64,000 bases of DNA from Icerya purchasi (Eukaryota > Arthropoda > Insecta > Hemiptera > Monophlebidae), in assembly GCA_039619475.1 (NCBI GenBank), contig CM077115.1, positions 142,550,172 through 142,614,171 of the forward strand. The letters are read 5' to 3'. The translations under genes were made by a program, and so were the position numbers. The notes beneath the pieces were generated by a model, which was not told where the DNA came from, did not search any database, and saw nothing but the letters and a program-made list of their open reading frames with translations. Positions 31,801-44,715 of this stretch are shown in pieces. Within the stretch, counting starts at the first letter, position 1; each line of letters opens with the position of its first letter.

Positions 31801-32466
31801 TCGACGAGTTTACTCAAAACTCGTAGTGTCCCGTAAGAAGTTTCACTTCAATAAGAAACGCGTGCAATGTTATCATCCGTGTAAATCGTATAATTTGTTA
31901 GGTTTCAAGTTTGTTTAATTTTTAGGGTCTTAAACTAGTTGCGTAGCCAGAATTTTTTTCGGAGAAGGCCCTATCTGCTTGCAGATAAGATTAGTACTAA
32001 ACATACGAATTAAAAATAGGGTAATTTTAAAGGCAAGTTTGTTATTGTGTATTGTTTCGCTCGTAGACACGTGCAAGGTTATGCAATCTTCTTAAATCAC
32101 ACGCTGATAATGAAACTAACACGATCACCAGTTTTTCCTTTGCTTATTACTGAATTCTTATAAGATAGGGAATGCTCGGAAAAATCGGAATGATTCATTC
32201 GTTTGACTGTAGCTGATTTTTCCGGCTAACGAATAAACAAATATATCAAAGCATATTTAATGTTAATTTAAAAATTTTAAAAATTAATAAATTTCTTTCT
32301 GAAACGCATACCAACGTTCTTGATTCGATATTTTACTAAATGAATGGTCACAAAAAACGATATCAATTAAGAGACGAGTAATTATTACAAATAGCGAACT
32401 CGCAACGTACAAACGCGTAAATATTAAATAACAAATACAAAATAACTGCTACCTACTACTGCACGA
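31801..32466. other. Non-coding DNA with a single hAT-like end
   Basis: CTAGTTGCGTAGCCAGAATT at about 31935 looks like a lone hAT-type terminus (the 'CAGTKGCGTAGCCAGRATT' form). No matching end was found. The rest is featureless. Confidence 0.3.
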
Positions 32467-32736
32467 GTAGCGCGGTAGACTAGCGGTTAAAGTGCTTGCC
32501 TACCAAACCGGAGGTGTCATGGGTTATCGAGACTTGTCCTGTTCCGGATCCAAGTCGCTCCCAGGTATATACCTAATCTGGAACAATTGGGTACCAGAGA
32601 AATCTGGGGGAAAGTAAAAGCGGCTGAGAGAAAGGAACTGGCCCCCCATATTCTAATCAGATCCATTAGGCTTAGTATATTATGAAAAGCTTAATTACAC
32701 AATCCATGATATCAATGGTATGGGACTTACTTTACT
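32467..32736 (+). repeat. Full-length tRNA-derived SINE with target duplication
   Basis: A 13-bp duplication TACTACTGCAYGA (32454-32466 and 32737-32749, one mismatch) brackets the copy. The head resembles a tRNA with an A-box-like TAGACTAGCGGTTAA and a decayed B-box (GGTTATCGAGACTTG). The body has GTTCCGGATCCAAGTCGCTC, ACCAGAGAAATCTGG, GGAACTGGCCCCCC and GGCTTAGTATATT. The tail ends with ACTTTACTT. This is the best preserved of five copies in the window. Confidence 0.9.
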
Positions 32737-32739
32737 TAC

Positions 32740-33246
32740 TACTGCATGATTTGTACTAAACCGATTCGTTTCCAGGTAAATTCTTTCGAACATAGTGACG
32801 AAAATCCGATAAATTGCTGAACAGCGTCAAACTATAGGCATTTCACGGATTATATAAAAAATAGACTATACGCGCCGACTCATACTCTAATGCGAAAGCG
32901 ACTTTTGCAATGAGACATCGGACGACTTGGTCATATAAAAGAGTTAACATCGAATAATTGTATCAATGCGTTTTTAATAATTTTCACTTATTTCATGAAA
33001 ATTTATTTTTCAACTATGTCGTAGTCCCTTTGTTTTTTTTTTTTTAAATAAAATTCTATTGAACTAACGTCGCGTTTTATACACTCGTAAAAGTCTTTGT
33101 CCTTATTCTAGAGAACGTTATATTTCGTTGTCATTTATAAGCGAATTAAAATTGTTGTTTTTTTTTTTAATTAGACGTCAAAGGTTTCCACGCGCTGTGT
33201 CGCACGTGCTAATATTATTACGGTACATGGGGCCTATTTAAGAGAG
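32740..33246. other. Gene-free DNA
   Basis: No feature recognised. Confidence 0.4.
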
Positions 33247-34030
33247 TCATACGCGGTGATACAGGCCGCTATTTCGCGGGAAAGCTAATACGGCTGCGCG
33301 GACGTGGAGGGATTGATAGGATTTTACTGGCAGAACTTGGCGCAATATGCACGGATCGTGAAGCACTGCAAAGCAGGCATGTTCGAGAATTAAATGTAGG
33401 GTAGTTGATGCGCTTGGCTGGCTGCAAAACAGGCAGGTGTTTTGAGGGACGTAGATGTAACGTATGTAAGAGGGCTGTTCTATTCGGAGGAGATTCAAAT
33501 CTTTGCGAGAAACTTCCTCTGCAGACCGCCAGGCTCGTTTATGCTTCGGACGAATGTGTTTGTAGCTTTCCATTTCGGTTTCCGTACTACTCTGGATTGT
33601 CGCATGAGGAGGTGGGATAGTGCGGGGGAAGCGCATGGCTACATGATACTGAAGAGAAGATTTCTGAGCTGGGCGGTTAACTTGCTCGTTACCTGGAATC
33701 CTAACGCGGGGCCATAGGAGGGAAACTTTGGAGTTTGTATTCGGTAGCTAGTATAAATAAATAATAGACCTTCCATATCACGGGAATATTGTCGGAATTG
33801 TTTTTATGAATTGGAGGTAGTTTGGATGGTGTGTCGGTTATGAGCAAAGCCTTTTGAAGCTGGAGGTTATTGACGCTGTAGTGTCGAATGCAGAACACTA
33901 CCGCGTATAGTTCAGCGTCCAGCGTTATTTAGGAATCTAAAACGCCTAAGAATTGGAACATGACGTCCGGGACTGGTAACACCTTCGCTCCGTCTATACA
34001 GAGGCGTATATGATTCGTACGTGGCTTACT
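33247..34030 (-). pseudogene. Non-LTR retrotransposon RNase H and 3' domain relic
   Basis: On the minus strand from about 34020, a decayed RNase H domain reads LCIDGAKVLPVP, then the second acidic site AELYAVVFCIRHY, then ALLITDTPSKLPPI (third Asp). The C-terminal zinc-knuckle-like part lies in 33636-33247: TCLFCSQPSASTTLHLILEH, then ACF, a Cx2C...H...C arrangement. Stops and shifts separate them. It belongs to the same family as 40500-41935, by order and wording of motifs. Plus-strand frames overlapping it are shadows. Confidence 0.72.
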
Positions 34031-34565
34031 ATAATTTTTTTTCCAATTTGTACTATATTTGGAGAATATTATTGCGCTTTGTGATATTTTTTTAGTGATA
34101 AAATTTTACTTATGGTTGTGGAGGATGTTATTGAGGTGTGCTGACTGAAAAGTCCAGGGAGGTTTTTAAGATTGAAGAGATTCAGGGGAATGAAACAGAA
34201 AATAGTTCCGGTACTGGATTATTTTTAAATCGTTCAGTTGCCGATATGGTGCCTAGCAAGTACGAGAGGGTACTGGTGCTATTAAAGAAGGTGCAAATAA
34301 CTAAATAAATGCGTTGAATTTCATTGCAATTAGTTCAGCATTAAACTTAGGAAAAGGTGACAAGCAAACACAAGCGCAACACACAAACTTTTGAATACAT
34401 AAAATTAGTGCAAGCAATCACGGCATTATCTCTACACTTCATTTCGTCCTAACAACTAAATATATTGTAAAATATCTGGATGATACTTTCGCAGTTGTTA
34501 ATGGTGGCAAAAAAAAAAAAAAAATTCCGGAAGGAAGAAAAACAAACTTGAAAGTTAAACATGGT
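34031..34565. other. Gene-free DNA
   Basis: No feature recognised apart from an A-run at about 34510-34524. Confidence 0.35.
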
Positions 34566-34569
34566 GGAT

Positions 34570-35035
34570 GATAAATATTACCTTTGACCAGATGGTTCAA
34601 CATGTTTCCTTCCCTTTGTCGTCCCCTGATCACCGCTATATGTCGTCTTCGTTTCGGTCATACCTTTCTTCCTTCGTCACTTTATCGTTTTTCCCTCGTC
34701 TCTTCTCCGCGGTGCCCTCTTCACCCAGAGGACTCCTTTTTTCTGTGTGATATCAATCACGTCTTCTTCGAATGTTCCTCACTCTCTTCAGAACGTTCTC
34801 TCTTTTTTATTCTCGGCTTTTGGATCTTCGTTTTCCTACTCCATACAATGACTCTTATGTTCTCTTATTTCCTTCCTTGTCAATTGTTCCTATTCTAGCT
34901 TCTTTCATTCATTCAATCTCGCACCAGATTGAAATCTAATATGTTATTCTCCTTTTGAACTATTACTTAGATTCCTTGGCTGATTGGGCTGTTGCTCTTC
35001 GTTGGCGTACCCATAAAAAAAAAAAAAAAATAAAA
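34570..35035 (+). mobile_element. 5'-truncated I-type LINE, 3' end (copy 1)
   Basis: The frame at 34584-34898 carries ITAICRLRFGHTFLPSSLYR and SPRCPLHPEDSFFLCDINHV followed by FFECSS, the C-terminal domain of a RNase H-bearing LINE also seen at 49244-50080 and 63372-63791. It ends at a poly(A)-rich tail from about 35013. From 34651 on it matches 62561 onward without gaps (constant offset 27910), with about eight differences in some 365 bp. Confidence 0.85.
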
Positions 35036-35039
35036 AAAA

Positions 35040-38000
35040 GTAAATAAATATTACGTATAAGATAAATGACATTTCGAAAGATTTATCTTATTGATTTTCT
35101 TTTGTAATTGCCACCGTGGAGAATTACTATTAAGTCCTTTTTTTTTTTCACTCAACTTTCTCCCATAAAGGTGATGAGCAGATTAACATTGCTGTTTATA
35201 CCGCATAATCCGCTTAGGGCTTTCTTCTGTCAGACCCTTCGTATTGTGTTCTGTTTATCATTACCCGCTGGAGCGCTTCGTTAAAGATGTTATGAACGTC
35301 GTACCTATTAGTCCATCCGCCAGTTGTGTGGACCTGGTAGATACATATAAATGATTTAATGCTTCAACCTACCTTTGAAGCCATTTGACATGTATTCAAC
35401 ACATAGACGCACTTTGCTTGTTCATTTTCATTCTCGTCTACACTATTCCTCCCTTGTAGTAACTTAATTTCCGGAAGTTCTTCTATGGGATCTTTCACCA
35501 AATCCACGCTGACAGCTTTGCTATTCACTCATCGGATGCTGTTCTCCAGGGCAGCTTTCTAAATTTTAATTCTCTTAAAAATCGTAAAGCTAGTCCCATA
35601 ACAGGGCGTCGAAGACTGCAAAGCTGAGGTTTGCAATGTATTAAAAGTCCAACGGAGCTATTAAGAACAGGGAGTTAAATTTCTTTCTCTCGACTGCATG
35701 TCGGATCGTAATTTTCATTTTCATATGTCAAACAATTACCTATAAGCGCGCAATTGCCCCAAAATTCTGGAAAACAAATCGTCTCGCTAAATTTATAGGG
35801 GAGTAATGTTAGTAAGGATTGACAGCCAGTATCGTTACTCATTAGCCTTAATTTTTCGCTATCATTTTCATTTAGTCGGATGTCTATATTCCAGATCGAC
35901 GCACAATGCTATCCCTTTTACCGGTGTCCTGGCCAGTGTTAGCAAGTTTTCTGATCAAGTTCACTTTTTCGTTCTCCCTTTTTTACACCAGCCTTTGAAT
36001 GTGTGGCTTGTGTATGTTAGCGTCCTTTACAAACGTTAAATTTAACCGAGATCGCTCCTAAGTATAACGTTCAGTTCCTTCTTAACCGTATGGTAATTTT
36101 TTTTTTTACTATTTTATTGAGCTTGTCAGCTGCGGACGATTTATCCATCACAAGAAGGAAGAACGCAGGACAAAAGTAAACTGAGGACACTAAGAAAGTT
36201 ATTCGGGGAAGATGGAGACGGCCAGAACTACTATGGAGAGATCTCAAGGGAGTCAAAAAAGATCGGTACTAGAAGCCGTGTAATTAGCAGTCCGAAGGGA
36301 AATAAATGTGTAGACGAAGAAATATAAAGGATGATACCTTAAAGGAAAGGAAAGCTCTCATGTCTTGTTAGTCGTTATACCTGATTATAATATATTATAT
36401 CTATTTAAACTAAATGCGCGATGTGACCAGCATAAAAAGAAAAGTATTTTTATCCATGTCTGCGCGATTGTTGGGCAGCGCCCACAAAAAGATCCTCATC
36501 AACAATATGATGGCCGCAACTGCAATGCAGTGCCCACAGTGCCCGATGAGGTAAGAGACAAGACATCGCTATTCGCCTACGGCTGCGACTGCAAAGCAGT
36601 GCTCGCAATAATAATAACTTTTCCGTTTTCAGTTCATATGTAGCTTCCGAATTGAAATTATTTATTAAAAATTCGGATCGTCTCTTTTACCGATTTGCTT
36701 ATGTGGAAATTATATCATCTGCACGTCATGTCGGTCATGAGCCATTCTCGAGTGGATTTAAATTTTTTATGTCAGAATTACAGCATGCTATGCTTTAATC
36801 ACTGCACATGTTACAATTTTTGGCGGGGAATTAATTTAACCGCAATGAATATGAACATTACCAAAAAGCGTTTTTAAATAATTAATAATTTTTACGATTG
36901 GTCGTCCTGTGTGATGATAATAAATGGGTTTTTGATTTTTTTTTTTTTTTGGGCCTCGAAAATTCAACCATTTTGCTTTTCTTTCGATAATTTTCCTGAT
37001 TCAATTTTAAATTTTTTGCGGCGAACAGCTGATTAAATTTTGTTCTTTTTAAATTATGAATTTTGCTTCCGCCAGCAGCACTGCAATCAAAGGTATAAAT
37101 TTAGTTTAGGCAACGATGGAGATTTTTTCAGGTCGGAGAAGACAAAAAATTCCTTACCGAAACCAGGCACTGCATTAAATTTCCATCTACACAATTAAAC
37201 CCAAGATTCCTTTTGATATATTACTCAAATCATTTATTTCGACTAAATTCGACAAATATCGCCCCCCCCCCTATTCAACTGTAAGAACAACATTCTGCAA
37301 TTACTGTTAAACTTTTATCTTTACTTTATCCGCTTACGTACAACCTCTTTGGTGTTTTCTCCTTTTCTATCCTTTGATAGTACCCGCGTATGGAGTCAGA
37401 TGAAAAAAATATCCTATTAAATAATTCTACAAAGCTGTTAATCACGAAACAATCCTTACAAATATGCTTCTCATCTAGATAAAAGCCGGTAAAAATAAAC
37501 TATTCGAAAAATTGATTAAGTTATAAATGCTGATCTATGCTTACCTTAATTTAAATGCCGCTAATAAACAAGCTAATTCCGCTTAAAAACTGAATGAATT
37601 TTCCAAAATCAACTCTATAAGTATTACATTTATTTGGTCCCCAGGCTGATGCTAACGAAACACTCGTTTCACTTCATAACTTACACTCAAACTTCGATGG
37701 TTCACATTTGATAGTCATATGATCACTGGAAATTTTAAACTGGTAGAATTACTTCAGCGCTCCAACTTCCCCTTACATAAACTTATATCAGAGAATTACT
37801 TTGCAGAGCCACTGTTAGTGCGTAACGAAGCATGTGCTGCAGTCTGTCTCCCCCGTTATCCAGCCTATCGAAAAGAATTGAAAACCGCACCTCATGAAAC
37901 TAATTACTGAATTTGGGCGATATTTATTTTCTGAGCTCGGTAACATACTGTTTTATTATATTGAAAAATAAGAAGGGAGAGTTATAAACGGTTTTATCCG

Positions 38001-39845
38001 ATCTTATGTAATAAAAACAAATTCAGTCGAGCATAATGTTTCATACGCTGAGCTAAGTTAAAAATAACTGTAATTTACGTTACATAATAATAAATCCGAA
38101 ACAATTGAAATCTGATTTTTCGCGCCGCAAAGGGGGAGAGACGCGCCATTTTTTTCATGCTTTTTTGAGCTTTCCGCCAGTTTTAGAAGTTTCGTTGAGG
38201 TATGCTAAGTTAAAAATAACTGTAATTTACGTTACATAATAAAATAGTGATCTTTTCACCGATATATTACACGCCCGGGAAAAAAAATGATTTTTCTCAA
38301 AAATTTCGAGCTCTCGGGTATCCTCAAAAAAGTTATGTAAGCTCGGCTATAGTTTCCCTATAAAGCGACTCTTTATGCACATCTTTCAGACACGTTCCGG
38401 TTTCCTCAACCTTTTTACTCGGTCTATTGCTTACGTGAACATCCCTTTTTGGTGTTTTTGGTCCGGAGGGAAGGGGGATTGAATAATTTTTTAACTGTAA
38501 TTTTTTCAATTTTACCAAAGAGCGTCTACGTTTTGTTTTATATTTTGAATTTCATTTTTAAAGGTTTTTCTCTGGTGATGAGTTTTAAATTTTTTACGGG
38601 TAATTTTTGCGGTCGTTTTAAAAATTCCATATTATGTATTTTGCTTGAGGTTTTTCGTGATTTTTGCCGCCTAATGCAATTCATGATTTTCTTAATGAGA
38701 ATTTTAATTGTAATTTATAATACAATTTTGAAGTTTAAAAAGTCAAATTGTTCTCGAAAGTTATTGATTTTTCTATATTAATATTATACGAAGAAGTAAT
38801 GTTTGTAAGTTCGGATGTAATCTCCGAAACTACTCATCCGATTTGAAAATTTATGTGATTTTTGAATAAAATTACTTAATTTAAGGAGAATGATATAATT
38901 TTGTATATTGAGTTTTCACAGTCACGAACTGAATATTCCACGCGGGCGTAATTTAACAAATAAAGTAATTTTTTAGAACCGTATTTCACGCGGGCAATAG
39001 CTATAGTATTCGATATTTTTGCCGTTTCTAAATCATCGTATTGGAATTCCGGACATTACATGTACGTGGAATCCTTAAAAAAACCTACAACATTTTTTTT
39101 TTTTCGCATTTTTTTGATAATAAAATCTTTATCGTCAAAAAAAAAAAACATTTTTTTGGCCTTTGAATAATGGTTCGAGTTTTGCCCGAATCTTCACTCA
39201 CTTCAGTCGGCACGTTTTTACACTACTGGAATATATATTTATAAAAAAATTCTTTATCCATTGTATACTTACGATATTTCACGGATAGCGTTTGTCGGAT
39301 AGTTTAGCAAACAGAGCACTGAAATAATTTTTATCCATGTAACTAGGAATAATATTCTCATTGTGTCGCGACTGTATTCTACGTTACAGCGTTACGTCTC
39401 TGCAATGAACAGAAATATTAATATAAATAACTTTAAGTGATAATGTAGCCCTAAAAAATCGAATAATAATTGAAAAGCGTAATATTTTCCCGTTACAGCT
39501 TCTTCGTTAGTAACGGTAACTTGTTTGCCATATTATAGGCTGATGACATAGAGCAGTTTTTAAATATCGTCCAATTGAAAATTCGAACTTCGCTTCTGAG
39601 TTTATACCCTCTGCTAAAGAATCGAAATTTAATTAATTTATTTTCTAATTTAAGCTATTAATTACGTTAGCGGTAAAAGGATGAGTAGTTGCCGAGTTTC
39701 AAATTCAACATTTTACTATTACCGCTCATTTTCGCTTTCCACGCATTAGTTTTAGCATTTTGTCAGTATCGTAAATATTATATCGATTTTAAACATTTTA
39801 ACATTCGTATATAATATATCCATTAAATTATTTACGAAAATATAA
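35040..39845. other. Long gene-free stretch with minor repeats
   Basis: No convincing gene. Frames such as 35806-36039, 36365-36643 and 38449-38781 lack recognisable motifs. A 37-bp direct repeat (TAAGTTAAAAATAACTGTAA followed by TTTACGTTACATAATAA) occurs at about 38054 and 38207. The palindromic ATGGCCGCAACTGC units are at 36502-36610. A C-run lies at 37262-37271. The stretch 36170-36330 has a weakly retrotransposon-like look but no diagnostic motif. Confidence 0.4.
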
Positions 39846-39847
39846 AT

Positions 39848-39965
39848 ACTCAATATATTATGATCAAAAATACAAAAAAAGAAATCTAAAAAACACTGAC
39901 TAGTTTCGAACTACCTCGTTTTTTTTGGGTTTTTTTTTCCTATTTTTTTATCTCGTTCATGATCT
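39848..39965 (-). repeat. Penelope-like terminal segment, minus orientation
   Basis: Read on the minus strand, this contains AGTTCGAAACTAGTCAGTGT then TTTTTAGATTTC, and ends TTTGATCATAATATATTGAG. The same series of words lies on the plus strand at 43440-43545. GAAAC followed by a short stem and GTGTTTT is the hammerhead-associated motif of Penelope-like elements. Confidence 0.6.
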
Positions 39966-40499
39966 CACTACATGTAATGCAGGCGCGGATCTAGTAACGT
40001 CCTTAGCTGACATGCTCAAAAATAAATAATAATAAAAAAAAAAAGAGTTAAAGTTTGGAGGAGGTCTGCGACTAAAGTTTCTCAAAGACTTCTACACTGA
40101 ATATATTGTAAATAATAAAAAGAGAAATATATTTTCCTATGGTAATTGAGAAATAGTGATAATAGGGTAAAATAAATTGAAAGACAGTTATATAGCTTAG
40201 AAAAAAAATATATACATTAAAAACTTTATATAATGTTAAAAGATAAATTCTAATCTTCTATTCGTTGTTTTTGCGAATAACAAAAAATTTTTAACTTTCC
40301 TGAACTAGTACAAAATTTTGTTTTCTTAAAATTTGTAATGAATTATAAATGAAAAATGTTTCTGGATATGAAATCCGGATTATTTCACAATTACGTAATT
40401 ATAAAAAAGTATTAATCTTGAAAAAAAAATTTATAATTTTTTTTTTATAAATTTACAAATATAAATCTAGGCGCCGTGGGTAACTACCTGGGTTATTAA

Positions 40500-41935
40500 G
40501 GTACCTAGACTTACTGTAAATTACAGAAGGCGGTGCGGTCTGTTCGATGCTGCAAAATTCAACACTGCCCGAACAGAATCTGGGCAGTTCAACAACAGAT
40601 GGTGGGGTGAGGTATGACTAGAAGTATGGGAAGTATCACGGCACCATTTCAGCAGATGCTCTATGGTTGACGAGGCCATGAACACGCAAAGCGGACAGGT
40701 AGATGGAGGGGGAGTTCCTTTAAAGACGTAATTGTGTGACCGTGCAGTGTGTCCCTGGCGCAAAGCTCAACAGGATCGAGAAATCCCTACATGAGACGGG
40801 GAACGGCAGCCACCATGGGTCGGTGTTCGACTTTATGGACCTGAGCCTGGTCGTTTGTCCTCACCATAATTTGCTCCACTCTTCAGCAAAGTGCATCAGA
40901 AAGACTGATGACCCTAATCGAGGCAGTACAGCGTTAAACGGCATCGGGCTAGATAGAGTTGTCTTAGCAGCCAAGTCAACCCGCTCGTTGCCGGGAACCC
41001 CAACTAGGAATGACATATACCTCAGATCGTGAAAGTCGGAATAGGAGGTTTTTTATTTTAATTAGCAGAGAATTGCAACTGTCTAGGCTCTGGATGGCTT
41101 TGATAGATTGAAATGAGTCGGTAATGAGAAGAGCATTTTGAGATGCTGGGCTTGAAGAATATGTCTCAAGACAAAGAAGGATCCCAAACATTTCTACCTC
41201 TAAAATAGAGCAGTAATCGTTTAGGCGCTCGGTGTATATTACGCCTCTAATTTCATAAGCGCATGCAGTTGGTGAAGGAGAATTAGTAGGACTCGCTTTA
41301 GCTGCGTCTGTATACATGTGAATGTAGTTAGGGAAGGAGGCGAGTTTATTTAATACTACTTGAGACATGGATATAGAAAGGTTAGATGTTCTTAAGGAAT
41401 CTGCTAAGGATATGTTTATAGATGTTGAGACAGGATTCCAGATGATGGCCGCTCCAATTTATGCCTACCTTAGAAAGTTAAAGCCTTGATCAATAGATCG
41501 CCAGGAAAGGATGGGAATAGGATTTGGGAGTTACCGATGGAAAATTGATATGGTAAAAAATAACGAAAAGAATCTCGTAATGTGAGATAATCGATACGTA
41601 AAGAAGTATTATGGATAGGATCGATAGATGTTAGAAATGTTTTATTAGCAGAAGAATACACCTGACAACCGTATGACAGTTTACTTAAGATAAGGGCTTT
41701 GTATACTGATAATAGCAATTTTGGATCTATATTGTACTTATGGTTGCATAAATATTTCAAGATGGACAAGGATTTCATGCAACTACGCTTAAGGATGGAC
41801 ATGTGTAGAGCCTACGATAATCTTTCATCGAACGTTAGACCCATGAACTTTATGGAAGGGAGGAATGGGATAGGTATATGTTTTAGGTGGAGGGTGATAT
41901 CAGGATTGGAAATAGGATGACGCTTCTTTAGGAAT
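40500..41935 (-). pseudogene. Non-LTR retrotransposon: reverse transcriptase end, RNase H, zinc-knuckle
   Basis: In coding order from the right, KFMGLTFDERLS and HMSILKRSCMKSLSIL are followed by LILSKLSYGCQVYSSANKTF and IDPIHNTSLRI (41802-41470). These are the thumb and after. RNase H then reads IHMYTDAAK (first Asp), ILEVEMFGILLCLE (Glu), ALLITDSFQSIKAI (Asp) and VYVIPSW (41368-40976). Last comes the tail MRQGHTARSHNYVFKGTPPP, then STCPLCVF and TIEHLLKWC, a Cx2C...H...C knuckle, ending about 40521. Stops and small gaps separate the parts. It is of the I/Jockey-superfamily type carrying RNase H. Confidence 0.85.
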
Positions 41936-42239
41936 TGGACACATGCAGTTTTTTATAATTATTCTTCAAAAACTTTTGAATTAATAATTTGAATGAAGAA
42001 AACCAGATTTTATAGTTAATTAAATATTAGAATGATCAATTTTTACAATTGGAAATGAAATATTATTTGCGCTTAAAAAATAAATAAATGTAATGAAAAC
42101 AAAAGTTAATAAAGAACTTCAAGAAATAAGTTGTTAATTATTTGAATAATTGCTAAACATAATTTTATTCAGTTGATAATTGAATTAATTTTCTTCAATA
42201 TTAGATGAAACACTTACATGACTTCATCATATCGAGACA

Positions 42240-42700
42240 AAAATAACGGAACTTAATCTAAAGACAACTTCATTGGTTGCTTGGACCGCGTTCTCAATTA
42301 CATATTGCAAATAAAATAATGCTATATCGTATGGTACTATAACCAATATGGTTGTACGAAGCTGAATTATAGGGATGCGCTTCTAAAAGTACAGTGTGAA
42401 CAGAATACAACGCTATCAAAATAAGGTGCTACTATCCAATGATCAGGAGCACCATGGTATGTGTCCAACCAAACACTGCATCGGGATTTACAAGTGAAAT
42501 ATGTTACAGAAGAAATAAAACTCGCAATTAAAATTAATTTATCGAGGTTGAAATGAAAACGCTCCCGCAACGAATTTACTACAACAATCAGCAAGTTGCA
42601 ACAGGTTGAAAAGAAGGAACGTTAATGACCTAGCGTGACTATTCAATAAATGAATTTGAGACCAGCTGATGGGCAGATCTTAAAATTCACGATCTTATTA
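42240..42700 (+). pseudogene. Jockey-type reverse transcriptase C-terminal relic
   Basis: After multiple stops the plus strand reads LLGPRSQLHIANKIMLYRMV, then PIWLYEAEL and GCASKSTV. This is the region in which Jockey/BS elements have 'LLYK..LKPIWTYGIQLWG.AS'. The following PWYV-equivalent segment is frame-shifted. It is homologous to 44046-44570 and 26340-26700 and badly decayed. Confidence 0.65.
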
Positions 42701-43104
42701 ATATTAAAATCTAATAAATGATAGTTCTAGATGTGAAGAAAAAGAAGAAAAAAAAATATATATTTATTTTTATTCTTAATCAAAAAATAATATCATTCAA
42801 AATTATGTTGAATAATTGATTGAACTCACCATTAAGTAAACCATGATTATCAGTAACCAATTGAAGAACATTTACGTTACCCATTAATTGATATTAAACA
42901 ATAATATTTTTTCAGAAGTAACAAATTACATAAAACTTTGGTCTTCATTCACACACCATTCTTTCATCTCAGCGTAAGATCTCTGAGTAAGAAGCAAAGT
43001 CATAATTTAAAAAAAAGTTACACTCAGTTTTTGAGGAGATGAATATAAATAAATAAAAAACAATAATATTGTCGATAAAATCGATAGTTTAAAATTAAAA
43101 TGAA

Positions 43105-43250
43105 AACGAAAAATAAAAATTATATGTCGGACAGACAAAAAAATCCTTTAAGATTAGACATAAAGAGCGATATCGCCGCTCATAAAATAGGAAAAATTGA
43201 ACGTTCAAGATTTACTGATAATTTAATAATTGAAAACTTTGAAAAATACT
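43105..43250 (+). pseudogene. GIY-YIG endonuclease fragment (Penelope-like)
   Basis: One frame reads LYVGQTKKSFKIRHKERYRR, the start of a GIY-YIG domain as in the C-terminal endonuclease of Penelope-like elements ('YVGQT.R.F..R..EH'). It is followed by stops; continuing fragments are in other frames. About 200 bp downstream the Penelope-like terminal segment begins, which supports the assignment. Confidence 0.55.
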
Positions 43251-43439
43251 GAATATTCAAATTTCACTGGAAAAATATAAAAATTCAATATTAAACATTA
43301 TAAATCATTCAATAGGAAATCCATTTTTTGATATAAAATATAATCAATCAATAATTTATTCTATTTTTTTCTTATTTTTCATTTGCATTTTAATTTTAAA
43401 CTATCGACCTACAGTCTTTAATAATAATATCATTCTTCA

Positions 43440-43545
43440 TCTTTACACACCGTGATCATGAACCGGATAGTTCGAAACTAGCTGGTGTTTTTTATATCTT
43501 TTTATATTTTACACTTGCAGTTTGATCATAATATATTGAGTGTTT
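43440..43545 (+). repeat. Penelope-like terminal segment, plus orientation
   Basis: CGTGATCATGAACCGGATAG is followed by TTCGAAACTAGCTGGTGTTT, then TTATATC and TTTGATCATAATATATTGAG. The layout (TGATCA..., stem, GAAAC, stem, GTGTTTT) resembles the hammerhead-bearing end of Penelope-like elements. It directly follows the GIY-YIG fragment, as expected for the 3' end. Confidence 0.6.
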
Positions 43546-43549
43546 ATGT

Positions 43550-44045
43550 CTTTGCAATTATTTCGATTATTACGCAAAGGTGAATGATGCAGCTGATTGA
43601 TCACCCAGTTAACGTATGTGAATATAATGTTAGTTATTTCTTTTTAGAGTTTATTAATTGACAACCGACTGAGTTTCCCCATAGCCACATAGGGGCAGTG
43701 GTATTTTTGCACTTTTTCTCTTAACAAATCGATTCTTAGTATCTGGTATCGTTTCGTGAATGTTCGTCTTACGAAGAATAAAAGATATTAAGTATAGTAA
43801 GAGATGAATGCCCGTGTTTTTCTCCGCTCGTATTGCTCTCTCCATCTTCAAATGAAATACTTGGCTGCGACAATGACCATGGCCATACTTTCCCTTCCCT
43901 TTCCGTCAGCCAGCTACCGTGCTTAGGCAGTGGTGTTTCGTTCTGGTAGAGCCAGGTTGGAATCATCCAGCTACCGTACATTGCAATTTTCAAAAAAAAA
44001 AAACAAAAAAAAAAACAATCACTTGCAATGTGTTAATGTCTATAG
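43550..44045. other. Gene-free DNA
   Basis: Overlapping frames on both strands around 43650-43990 are not recognised as genes. Confidence 0.35.
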
Positions 44046-44715
44046 TTGACACATCAAAGAAGAAAAAAAATCACTTATATTCTAACCGCGCGGAAAGCAA
44101 GATACCTAGGACTGTATTTGGACCAACGACTCACATGGAAGGACCATGTAGTCATAAAACGTAAGCATCTTGATCTAAAACTTCGCAGCGTGAACTGGAT
44201 AATAGGTAAATACTCCAAGTTATCTTTGCAGAACAAAACATTACTCTATAAAACGATATTGAAACCATTATGGAAGTATCGAGCTGAAATGTGGGGAACA
44301 GCAAGCAACTCGACTATCAACGTTATTCAGCGGTTTCAGAACAAAGCCTTACGGAATATAACTTCATCACCTTGGTATATACGCAACGATGACATACAGA
44401 AGGACCTAGGTATCCCAATGGTTAGAGATATCATAAAAAGATTAAGTGAGAAATATATGCAAAGGCTTCAACAACACGTCAATCCGCTAGCCGCTAACCT
44501 GCCGGTTAACTGTGTCGGCTTTGTGCGGCTTAAAAGGATAAATCAGATTCAGCTGCAGCATAGAGGATAAATATTACTAACTTTCTCATAAGGATTTATC
44601 ACCGCTGGGTGATAACCTTTTGTTTAGTTTTGTTTTGTTTTGTTTTGTTTGTTTGGTTGTGTGTTGTTTTGTTATTATCAGCACTGCTACTCATTGTCTT
44701 ACAGACAGATTGTAT

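Noticed and set aside
32467..32540. tRNA gene
   Set aside because: The A-box-like and decayed B-box-like words belong to the SINE head. No acceptor stem or anticodon arm can be folded, and the same sequence recurs with a SINE body.
33405..33717. Two plus-strand frames over the RNase H LINE
   Set aside because: Antisense to the recognisable Cx2C...H...C tail of the minus-strand element.
34440..34633. Minus-strand frame next to the LINE 3' end
   Set aside because: Low-complexity frame overlapping an A-run and the plus-strand LINE; no motif.
38449..38781. 110-codon hydrophobic frame
   Set aside because: Phe/Leu/Ile-rich from T-rich DNA; no gene features.
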